Positions 55,101 through 64,000 of a stretch of 64,000 nt of DNA are shown here, piece after piece. Origin of the DNA: Cunninghamia lanceolata. Lineage: Eukaryota > Streptophyta > Pinopsida > Cupressales > Cupressaceae. The notes beneath the pieces are model-generated. The model worked only from the letters and a program-made list of their open reading frames with translations, did not search any database and was not told where the DNA came from. The stretch covers positions 1,116,001-1,180,000 of the forward strand of contig BSBN01001753.1 of assembly GCA_027924645.1 (NCBI GenBank). The letters are read 5' to 3'. A program made the position numbers and the translations under genes. Each line of letters begins with the position of its first letter. Position 1 is the stretch's first letter.

Positions 55101-56110
55101 CACCACCATCCCACTTCTCAAGGCTGATAAACTTCTCCTTGTCACCAGTCATATGATTTGAGCAACCACTATTAATTACCCAATCCTTAGCTTCTTCTCT
55201 TGCATGAAAAGCAATCCATACAACCATTGATCTATCATTGTTTTGATTTGTTTGCAAGGCATCAATCTTCTCACATTTTCCAACATCATCCTTTTTGTCA
55301 CCAACACTCAAGGCCATGAAAAGTGTTTCATCATTTGAATCATCATGATCCTCATCTTCTGAAGAGTAACTGCTCTCTATGGAATATAGACTTCTTTTGA
55401 ACTTGTCTCTCTTGTTACTACCCCTTGATTCCTTAAAAGGACATTTAGAAGCAAAGTGACCAACCTTTCCACAATTGAAACATTTGAAGGGTAACTTACC
55501 TTTGTATTTGTCAATGCCTTTCTTTAGTCTTCTCACAAAATTTGCTTCAACTCCATCAGAGCTCTCATCTTCATTAGAAACTTCTTCCTTTCTCTTCATA
55601 CTGACTTTGAAAGCAACTTCTTTCTTTGGACCATCACTACCAAACTCTCTCATTTCAAAGGTAGTAAGGGAACCGAATAGTTTTTCTACAATGTATGTAT
55701 CCAAGTTTGCATTCTCCTTAATAGCAGATACCTTATGATTGTAAGATTTGGGAAGAGATCTTAGAACCTTCTTCACAATCTCATTTTCTTTCACTTCTCC
55801 ACCAATATCTATGATTCCATTGACCACTTCATTCACTCGGAGCATATATCTAGCAATGTCTTCATCCTTTATCATTTTTAGGGTCTCAAATTTGCTTTTG
55901 AAGATTTGCATCTTTTCTTTCTTTACTTTCTTATCTCCTTCAAAAATGGTTTCAAGTTTAACCCAAACATCTTTAGCAGAACTACAACTCATTACCTTTG
56001 AAAGTTCTGAATCAGCTAACCCACTCATGATAGCAAACTTTGCCTTGGAATTGTTATCATATTCCGTAACTTCATTTGGATCTGTAGGAATAGTAGCAGG
56101 AACTTTTTAA
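52199..56110 (-). pseudogene. Ty1/copia gag-pol of Element 3, decayed
   Basis: From 56110 downward: Gag (RSLPKSYNHKVSAIKE); zinc knuckle CFNCGKVGHFASKC (near 55440-55480); protease site WVINSGCSNHMTG with the catalytic Asp replaced by Asn; integrase finger (WLWHKRMGHNNFHNM...CKECQMGKQ) and core ([16 protein letters not shown]); then RT ([35 protein letters not shown]), whose catalytic box reads YVDAIIFGG instead of YVDD; and RNase H (YIDADWAGCVDD, then KNLVMHSRTKHIEIRYHFLR). Stops and frameshifts occur throughout (for example near 53175 and 52510). It is closely related in layout to Element 1. Confidence 0.92.
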
Positions 56111-56281
56111 CCAGTCTTGACAGATTGTCAAACACCACATCCTAGAGAATTGATATATAGCCTTCCATCCTTAGCTTCCAAAAAGCATAATTTTTTCCAT
56201 CAAACCTAGGTATCTTGTTGGATCCATTATGTGTCATCCCGAACCTTCCTCAAGCAGTTAAGCTTCCTTCAGAGGAACTTG

Positions 56282-56293
56282 GCTCTAATACCA
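56282..56293 (-). other. Element 3 primer-binding site
   Basis: The minus strand reads TGGTATTAGAGC, one change (C to T) from the initiator-Met primer site, 2 bp from the LTR. Confidence 0.9.
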
Positions 56294-56295
56294 AT

Positions 56296-57106
56296 TGTTG
56301 AACACACCAAAATACTGAGAGGGGGGGTGAATCAGTATCTAAACAACTTCAACTTATCCAGAGCAGATTAAAACTTAAGCATTACAGTATTAACATAAGA
56401 TTAACACAATGCACATCAACACATAACACCAGATATATGTGGAAAACCCAAGAAGGATAAAACCACGGTGAGGATTAACTCACAATATATGAATCTCAAA
56501 TAACAACTTTGTTTTAGGGCTACAACCGAAGGAAGCTACTACTCCATGTTGACTTTGTTTTAGGGCTACAACCCAAGGAAGATACTACTCCTTGAAAACT
56601 TTGCTTTAGGGTCACTCCCAAGGAAGCTACTACTCCTTGAATACTTTGTGTTAGGGTCACTCCCAAGGAAGCTACTACTCCCTGAATTGAGAACACATTT
56701 AGAACATATTATAGTATGACAATATTTCTACTGTCTAAAAACTGACATTGAAATTCACACCTTTGATGATTGCAATACTACCTCTTCACACTTCCTTCTG
56801 ATGATCAGATTAGTTAGGCACACTCTACACTTGATCACTGTCACATATAAGTCTTCAATATGAATCAGGATAGCATCTACAACTTCTGCTCTTTCTACTT
56901 CAGTCACACATCATAATGTAGTCATTCTGCTCTTTTTCTTGCTTGCAAACCTTATCAATCACTTTACAATCACACTTCGCCTAACTCAATTTGATTTACA
57001 ATTTATACAAGATATTACATTGATTACATTGCTTGTCAGCCAAAGATGGCATTAAAAATACATTTACAAGTTGGCCAGACAACACACATCATGAAACATG
57101 TAGAGG
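56296..57106 (-). repeat. Element 3 5' LTR, partial
   Basis: Starts TGTTGAACACACCAAAATACTGAG in the plus direction and is homologous to 50008-50820. It ends at 57106 (CATGTAGAGG) at the boundary with the chromovirus element. Confidence 0.88.
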
Positions 57107-57934
57107 TGGTGTAGTCATGGCAGGAGGATTCAAAGAATGAACTATCCAAACCATGCAGCTAGAGTAAACACAATGTAAACAACACAAGTATAGAATGTAA
57201 TGGAAGATTCAAATATTTAGTATATTAAAGAAATACAATGCTCATATGTTGGCAACATGTGGGCTATAATCAAAGGGCTTACAGGCCTACTTTCTGGGTT
57301 ATAACAGATATGCAAGATATGGCATTGAAGTGCCTACCCCGAAAAGAATGTCACTTCTAAAACTATCTAAATCATATCATATAACTACTACTTCCTAATG
57401 CATCTAGGAGATCTATATATATCATCTTCAAGCTCATAGAATCCTCCACGTCGGCCACAAGAGGTTACAACTCTGATGAAAGATGTAACGTGTAGAAACA
57501 AGTAGGTCAGCCTACAACATATGGTATTGCTCTGCAAATGAATGAAACTTGGTGTGGACCTCAAGGAAGGTCTATCTAATCCTTATGTACCATGTATGGT
57601 GTTCCATTAGGCTCCACAAGTTACAGAAGTGCTCTGCAAACCTTCTTCAATTGTCTGCCTAAATGCTCTGCTCTGTGAAAGCTGATGATCTTCTAGTAGC
57701 GATAACTTTCTGGAAACAAATCCAAATCACTTGAAATATGAATATGATGTAGATGACACTATGTAAATGCTAAGTTCTACTTTGCAAGCTCTGATATGAA
57801 GATGCGGTAAAATGAGGTACAAAATGCTGAAACTACAAATGACTAAACTAAACTGAAAATGAAAGAAAACAAAAGGATGCAAATATTTTTGGTTGATGCA
57901 AGATTGCTCTGCAACCTGGGATGCTCCTGCATCA
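57107..57934 (-). repeat. Chromovirus 3' LTR (inner boundary uncertain)
   Basis: The outer end is clear (plus TGGTGTAGTC, minus ...GACTACACCA). The inner end could be 57934 (minus TGATGCAGGAGCATCC) or 57970 (minus TGTGAGAGAC); neither is preceded by a good purine tract. No second copy is in the window to settle it. Confidence 0.5.
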
Positions 57935-60154
57935 GACACTCGAGGTTGTTGAACAAGTGAGTCTCTCACATTGTTGGGGCTAGAGGAAAACCAAGGTGGT
58001 CTACCTCAACCTGAGATATCCATGATGAGTCTTCTTTCAGTCTTCCTTTCCACTTTACCAAATATTCTTTATATTGATTGCCTCTGGTACTATATCCAAC
58101 TCTGTTGTCCAAGATGTCCTTTATTTTCTCCAGTTGTTGTTGTGGTAACTAATTCACTTTCATGATACTGATATAGGTTTGCAATGTTAAATATAGGTGA
58201 TATACCCAATGTCTCTGGTAGCTTCAATTCGTATGCATTTCCTGAATCAAACTTCTTAAGTATCTTACATGGTCCAAGCTTCTTCATCTTCAGCTTGTTG
58301 TATGTCCCTATTGGAAATCTCTCTTTTCTTAGATATACCATTACTTCATCTCCAACTAAAAATTCTTTATTTCTCCTCTTCTCATTTGCTTGCTCCTTAT
58401 ACTTACTATTCATCTCCTCCAAGTGCTTCCTAACCTGATTATGTAGTGTCTCCATGTAACCTTCAAATTCTTTTGCCTCTGCACTTCTCTTATTCTCCAT
58501 ACCGATATCTCTCAACTCTACAACTCCTCTAGGTTTTACTCCTGTCACAACTTCAAATGGTGTCTTCCCTATACTCCTATTCACTAAATTATTGTATGCA
58601 TACTCTACTTGCGGTAGAATTAGATCCCAATTTCCAACCTTATCTCCTACTAAACATCTCAACAAATTATCCAAACTCCTATTTACCACTTCTTTTTGGC
58701 CATCTGTCTATGGGTGAAATGTTGAACTAAATTTTAGGTCTATCTTCATCTTCTTCCACAATGTCCTCTAAAAATACCTAATGAATCTTGTATCCTTGTC
58801 TGAAAATATACTCTTAGGTAATCCATGCAATCTTACAATCTCCTTGAAAAATAGGTCAGCAACATGCACTACATCATTTACCTTCTTACAAGGAATGAAA
58901 TATTACATCTTTGAAAATCTATCCACTGCTACAAATATAGAATCATATCCTCTCTGTGTTCTTGGCAAACCCAATATGAAATTCATGCTTATATCTTCCT
59001 AAGGTCTCTCTGGTACTGTCAAAGATTTGTACAAACTAGTATTCTGACTACTTCCCTTTGCAACTTGACATACTCTACAACTCGGAACAAACTTCCTTAC
59101 ATCCTTATATATCTAAGGCCAAAAGTAATGTTCACTTACCAAAGCTACCATCTTATCAATTCCAAAATGTCCTGCCAATCCACCACTATACTTCTCCTTG
59201 ATCAAATTATCCCTCATTGAACTCCTAGGTATACACAATTGATTTCCTTTGAACAACATATCCTCCTAAATGAAATAATCTAACCACTTACTTCTATCTA
59301 TCACAATAGGTTCCTTACATGCTTTCCATGCTTCTACAAAATTAAGATCCTCTTCATACATATGCTTCAGTTCCTCAAAACCTAATACTTCTACTCTCAT
59401 CTCTGTCAGAAAATTCCTTCTTCTACTCAATGCATCTACAACTTTGTTTGACTTTCTACTTCTATCCTTCAATACAAATGTGTAACTATGCATGAACTTT
59501 ATCCATCTCATATGTCTTTGATTCAATTTTCGTTGACTATTCAAATACTGCAAAGCTTGATGATCGATGTACATTACAATTTTCTTTGGCAAAAAGTAAT
59601 GTCTCCACTTCTTCAAAGCTTGAATTATGGCATAGAACTCCTAATCATAAACTAAATATCTTCTCCTTGCATCATTCAACTTCTCACTGAAATATGCTAT
59701 TGGTCTCCCTTCTTGGCTTACTACTACTCCTATTGCATTTCCACTGGCATCACAATCTACTTGAAATACTTTGTTAAAATCTGGTAATGCTAATATTGGC
59801 TGCTCTATCACCTTCTGCTTCAATAACTCAAAACTCTTATTAGCTCCTGATGTCCACTTAAAATCCTTTCGATCACTTCTCATTGTCTCTGTCATAGGTG
59901 TGCAAACTGAACTAAAATTCCTGATAAACTTTCGATAGAAAATTGCTAATCCATGAAATGATCTTACCTCTCCAATGCTCTCTGGTGTTGGTCATTCAAC
60001 AATTGCTCTAACTTTCTCAAGATCCATCGTCAATCCCTCCACAAAAATCATAAATCCCAAATATACCAATTCTTCCTTCATGAAACTACACTTATTGATG
60101 TTTATCAGCAATTTCTCTTCTCTCAACCTCTGCAATACTTGTCTAATATGCCAC
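57935..60154 (-). pseudogene. Chromovirus pol (RT end, RNase H, integrase, chromodomain), decayed
   Basis: On the minus strand: RT thumb from 60154 (HIRQVLQRLREEKL, FYRKFIRNFS); RT/RNase H (FQVDCDASGNAIGVV, YIDHQALQYL); integrase finger (AGHFGIDKMVALVSEHYFW, CRVCQVAKG), DDE parts ([18 protein letters not shown], then TDGQKEVVNRSLDN) and the C-terminal domain (FLVGDEVMVYLRKERFP, KLGPCKILKKF). A chromodomain-like YLVKWKG...EDSSWI lies near 58070-58030. Stops interrupt it at D*EFYA, ERP*EDIS, YF*RTLW and HP*TDGQ, each where family members have Gln or Trp or another one-step precursor. Confidence 0.88.
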
Positions 60155-61398
60155 TGTTTAATATGAAAAGAGGGATGATGAGGTTGTTAGTTTGTTTTAA
60201 GGGTTTATCATGATCCTCCTTTCAACACTAAACATTCAAGGACATTCAACCAAGTAGAGAACTCTACTACAGATCTCCTATCACTTGGAATATAGGGGAA
60301 GATTGGAATTGTGTGAATTTGTTGTTAAATTAAGTCTAATTATGCTCAAAACCCTAATTTCATGAAATCGTAAACAAATGGATAAATTAGGGAAAATGAT
60401 CATACATAGAGCTATCAAATGACAACCAAATACATACCAGACTTCGAAGTTCGGTGTGCGGAAAAGTCAGGGACTAATGAGTGGGCGCCCTAGTCCAGTG
60501 TACCTATTTTTGTCAGGATCTCTAAATAATGTCTGCAACTTGTTCCTGTTGTCACAAAGATTTCTCTACTTTAGAATCTAGAGGACTAATGAGTGGGTGC
60601 CCAAGTCCAAGCCCTAGTTTTCTTCTCATATCTACAATTCTGACAGTCTGAACTGCTCTCCTGCAACTCTACTTCTTTCACTTCTGAAATAGGTGTAACT
60701 TGTAATCATAGAAAAGTGGGTTGGGGGTTGTGGTGTTTAGAGGCTTGCCTTGATCAAGCCCCGGAAAGACATTCAAGTCTTCTGAACACCGTTGTCAGAT
60801 AAAGAATGTGTATCCCTGCGGGATAGAGGCAAAATCCAAATGATAAATGATAGGAAACATAATTGATATCACCTTGTAGTGTAGATCTCATGGAAGGAAG
60901 ATGATCTTCATGCCATGAGAAGACGAATGCCAAATCTGCAAATATAAACACAATAACAACACAAAATACTACTCTACAACACAATGAATGCCTTGAATCA
61001 CTTTCACATAAGCTTGTAGATCAAAAATGCCATCTAGTTTACAAATGAATCACTAATCATGCTTATATATACAACTACAAACATTCCCGCTAAGAATTTC
61101 ATAATTCAAACTTGAAATGTTGGCATAGGACCTAATAACAGTCATAAAACCAACACCCAAAAATAGGTCCTGACCTAAAATAGGGTAGGACAAGGGCGCA
61201 GGTGCCCAAGTCCTCCCCCCTATTTCAGGCAGGATTCATGCTAGATACACCCCATAGGTCCCATCTGCTATTAAGCTTCAAGGTTTTCTCATCGGGAGTC
61301 ACCATTAATATGCAAGATGACCTAAATGCACTCTAAAGGACTCGAGAGCTAAACCTTAAGAGGGAAAAGCCCCCAAAGGGACATTTTCTGGCATAACA
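60155..61398 (-). repeat. 3' LTR of the right-end element
   Basis: 1244 bp. Plus-strand ends TGTTTAATATG and GGCATAACA give minus TGTTATGCC...ATTAAACA with matching TGTT/AACA termini. It contains a direct repeat GGACTAATGAGTGGG[C/T]GCCC at 60470-60498 and 60582-60609, and a related TGCCCAAGTCC block near 61210. Confidence 0.65.
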
Positions 61399-61415
61399 TT
61401 TAGCCCCCACTTTAA
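61399..61415 (-). other. Polypurine tract of the right-end element
   Basis: Minus-strand TTAAAGTGGGGGCTAAA abuts the LTR start TGTTATGCC. Confidence 0.7.
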
Positions 61416-63149
61416 TGTATGTATAAATGCAAGGCCAATACATGCATTAAAGTATGGTCAACAAACATAGTAAACACGCCGAGCACGGAGAAGACACACC
61501 AATCACAATGAAGACAGTAACAGGCACACAAAACATGGAGAAGACAATTACAGTCACATAAAACACAAAGAATACATAATTGAAGACATGTAAAACATAG
61601 TAAATAGAGTGAATGCAGTGATTGTTTCTTTTTTTATTTTCTCATATATGAAATGTAAATGCAAGTACAGGAAAAGTAAACACACAACCCATAATGCAGG
61701 AGGGACTCATTGTCACTGGTCTTTAGACCACATATGGGGCAACAAACATGCAATACAAATCTTAGAGTGTAGGAGGGACTCATCACCACCAGTCTTTAGA
61801 CTGTACTTGAGAACAAACATGCCATACAAATCAAGCACACCATACAAATCCCAAAGCATAGGAGGGACTCATTGCCACCAGTCTTTAGACTATGCTTGGG
61901 AACAAACATGCCATACACACACACACATGGAAGACACGAAGAAAACATGATAGACAAGCGATGGAAGAAACATGCCATACACACTAATGATTGCGCTTCA
62001 CCACAACAATCACCGAAGACACGCTTAAGGGTTAGGATAGTCTCAGATCCACTCCCTGCCTACTCAGAGGACTTTTGAAAATGACAGGATTGTGCAATCT
62101 CCTCGAGAAATACACCATCCCTACCTTCTGCGGAAGGGCTTAAAATAAAAGGATATGCATGATATCCTGCCTCCATAGAGGACTTAAGTGATTGTAGTAG
62201 ATTCAAGCTTTACAAACACACTTTGCTAGCATCTAAATCAAATAGCTTACCTTATATATGCCCCCACCTTAAGGTGGTTGATATCATGTACCGATATCAA
62301 GCACATTAAGGTAGGAAGAAAACACACAAGGGAACATGAGCTCCTCGCAAATCCCATGCCCCCTAGAGGTGACATGTACTTTATGATCACCAAATGTTCC
62401 CACAAATACACAATTTCCTACAAGAAAAGGTGTTAGTATCCATTAAATCATGATAAACAATAGTGCATGTAATCATTCACATAGAGAGCCAAGATTATAC
62501 TATGGATTCAGAGACCGAGTATAACCATTGGGCTATACCGCAGAAATCCCAAAACTGAGTGTAAGCAAGGCGAGATTCAAAGATAAATAAGGTGCATGAA
62601 GCAACAGTATTGTTATGTTTTGTAAGTGCGATAAGACAACATCAAGATCACACAGAGTGATTCTACTAGCCAAGCGTCGGATAATATATATCAACCCCAT
62701 CATCATGTATGGACTAGGTCCATTTTTTGATTTCTCATTGAAGGGACACTAGGTCTGTATCAGTATAATTTATTTTTCGTCATCTGCCCGCTAGGTAGAG
62801 CCACTAGAGGAAGGTAAACAATAAATCAAGAGAGGAGAACAAGTAGCTTAGGGACAGTCATGTAGGAGGGTGCCCCCAAGTCACCAACCACAACGCTATG
62901 TCCCTAAGACACAACACACAATAATGAAAATAGAGGAGAAGCAATATAGAAGAATGATGATACAAATAGAAGGTCACAACAGAGGCAGTCTCCCAGTATC
63001 CTTGACCTTAAAAGAGAATCAAGGGTCATCCCAGGAGGCCTAAACAACACATCACGGGGGAAGCACAACATGAGACGGGAGGTCACATACATGAGTTGAT
63101 TATGCTATGACATAGGTGACCACTAGGGTTAGAAATACTTACCTATAGG
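61416..63149. other. 3' non-coding part of the right-end element
   Basis: Contains CACAxAACA-rich short repeats (61450-61600) and the tandem repeat listed next. No domain motif was recognised in the rest. Confidence 0.4.
61699..61975. repeat. Tandem repeat, three 72-89-bp units
   Basis: Units start AGGAGGGACTCAT at 61699, 61771 and 61860 and share CCACCAGTCTTTAGACT and GAACAAACATGCCATACA. Tandem repeats near the 3' end are common in Tat-type gypsy elements. Confidence 0.8.
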
Positions 63150-63987
63150 GACAACCAAACTAGTAGTCGTTACATATCTTGATCTTTACTTTAATGGTTA
63201 AGGCTTTATCTCTTCCTCTTTCTTCCATAGTTTCATAAGTTTTTGAGGTTATCCTTGTAGGAAAGTTGTCTATTAATAATGGTAGAGAGGGGATATCACA
63301 ATTTTCTGTGTCGGGTAAATGTGGTGGTGTAGGTACTTTTATAATACCCTTTCCAGTTGAGTGATGTTGTTGAGGAACCTGAAAAGTGCTCATTTCAGTC
63401 CATATATAGGGTGTTGGAATACCTTGGGTTTGAGGGATAGTTTGTTCTTCAATATCATGTGAAATTTAATTGTTTTCCAAGGTATGTGAAGATTTAGGTA
63501 AGGATTCATGATATGTTTCTTTGTTTAAGATGTAATTGAGAAGTTCTTGAACATCGGATGGTAAAGTTTCAGTTTCAACAGGTTGAAGCAAATGTTCACA
63601 AAGGGAATCTGCATCATCCAATGCTTCATCCTAGCCAAGGAGAGTAGGAAGGGATGGAAGAGTAGTGTTAAGGAATGTGTCAATGATATATTCTTCTTGT
63701 GCCAAAATATCCTCACTAAGTGGGGTTATGTTGGGACAAGTCTCTTTGTTTGATGAATCACCCATTGCTATATCGTTCTCATAGGTTTTAGAAAGGATGT
63801 CTATTATATCTTCATGAAACGAAGGGAGAGAGGGAACGATGTTTTCACTACTACTTTCCCCATGGTTATTTTCAGAAATGAAATTAGTGAGATTTTCCAA
63901 GATTGAAGGGAAAACACCCACGATAGTGAGAAAACTTTCAAAGTAGGCTATTGTTCGAAGGATATCACAGGTAGTGCTCACGTTCAT
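63150..63987 (-). pseudogene. Unrecognised acidic ORF of the right-end element, broken
   Basis: One frame reads from 63987 to about 63155 with two or three stops (LLG*DEALDD, ENN*ISHD). Phrases include ILENLTNFISENNHGESSS, FHEDIIDILSKTYENDIA, LPSDVQELLNYILNKE and KVPTPPHLPDTENCDI. It is acidic, Ser/Pro/Thr-rich and helical in places, with no domain I know. It could be an extra ORF of the element, or a linker of pol or gag whose neighbours lie beyond 64000. Confidence 0.45.
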
Positions 63988-64000
63988 GTCAATACCATAG

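Larger units (their letters stand above)
50008..57106 (-). mobile_element. Element 3: decayed Ty1/copia element, minus strand, 5' LTR truncated by insertion
   Basis: The 3' LTR (50008-51910) and the partial 5' LTR (56296-57106) share about 800 bp at roughly 90-95% identity by eye. Copia gag-pol lies between them in reverse. The 5' LTR breaks off at 57106, where the chromovirus LTR end (TGGTGTAGTC) begins; the missing part corresponds to about 50820-51910 of the 3' LTR. Expected TSD from the left side is AGACA (50003-50007). Confidence 0.85.
57107..60154 (-). mobile_element. Chromovirus-type Ty3/gypsy element, minus strand, interrupted
   Basis: The 3' end (TGGTGTAGTC at 57107) lies inside Element 3's 5' LTR. 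Pol is read from 60154 (RT) down to the chromodomain near 58060-57980. The gene is cut at 60154 by the next element, just after where RT's catalytic box would be. The 5' half is therefore outside the window rather than simply lost. Expected TSD at 57102-57106: AGAGG. Confidence 0.8.
60155..64000 (-). mobile_element. Minus-strand gypsy-type element inserted in the chromovirus RT, running off the window
   Basis: The 3' LTR is 60155-61398, with a PPT at 61399-61415 on its right. The internal region continues to the window end, so the 5' LTR is outside. The left junction falls inside the chromovirus RT frame; expected TSD is GCCAC (60150-60154). The gypsy assignment is inferred from LTR/PPT style and the 3' tandem repeats; no pol is in view. 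Confidence 0.65.

Noticed and set aside
61699..61975. Possible CRISPR-like array
   Set aside because: Only three units of 72-89 bp with no distinct constant-repeat/variable-spacer pattern in a plant nuclear context; an ordinary tandem repeat.
1..64000. tRNA, rRNA, bacterial operons or prophage
   Set aside because: No cloverleaf or rRNA words and no bacterial gene density were seen; everything points to plant repeats.

Overview
The window is nuclear plant DNA made almost entirely of transposable elements. It is AT-rich and carries Ty1/copia and Ty3/gypsy elements with plant-type primer sites (complementary to initiator Met-tRNA), a plant mobile domain (PMD) pseudogene, a plant PPR-gene relic and degenerate CCCTAAA (plant-type telomere-like) repeats. 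No intact host gene, tRNA or rRNA was seen. The element sizes suggest a large-genome seed plant, possibly a gymnosperm; species cannot be called.

Layout. (1) 1-1071: AT-rich flank. (2) From 1072 to about 40122 a decayed tandem array of a ~358-bp monomer (about 13 copies) is the substrate into which two elements jumped. (3) 1868-8952: a complete, very young Ty1/copia element (Element 1), TSD ACTAG, with an uninterrupted 1384-codon gag-pol. (4) 11934-39246: an outer 27.3-kb minus-oriented Ty3/gypsy element, TSD CCATG, containing an antisense PMD pseudogene (13436-17399), a decayed Tat-type gag-PR-RT-RH-aRH-IN region (about 27060 down to 20150), an orphan internal LTR (27193-28259), 21-bp-period repeats, a 5-kb TG..CA insertion without recognised genes (30982-36014, TSD GCCAG) and two solo LTRs. 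(5) 40140-40800: telomere-like degenerate repeats. (6) 40955-48404: a very young LTR element without pol (Element 2), TSD ATGTT, with two long open frames: a coiled-coil protein with four zinc knuckles, and a 1044-residue protein I do not recognise. (7) 49500-50007: PPR pseudogene. (8) 50008-64000: a nest of three minus-strand elements (Element 3 copia, a chromovirus-type gypsy inside its 5' LTR, and a gypsy with a 1244-bp LTR inside the chromovirus RT), whose right halves must lie beyond the window.

How they fit together. Elements 1 and 2 share the LTR 3' half (R/U5), primer site, polypurine tract and a hairpin spanning the tract/LTR junction, so Element 1-type proteins are plausible mobilisers of Element 2. 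The spacer between the two Element 2 genes holds a diverged copy of Element 1-type U3 preceded by a polypurine-like tract, a fossil of recombination between related elements. Four copia LTR families here share small covarying hairpins with an AGTGN loop. Stops in the old elements fall mainly at Trp/Gln positions (TGG or CAR to stop), the pattern expected from decay of methylated cytosine.
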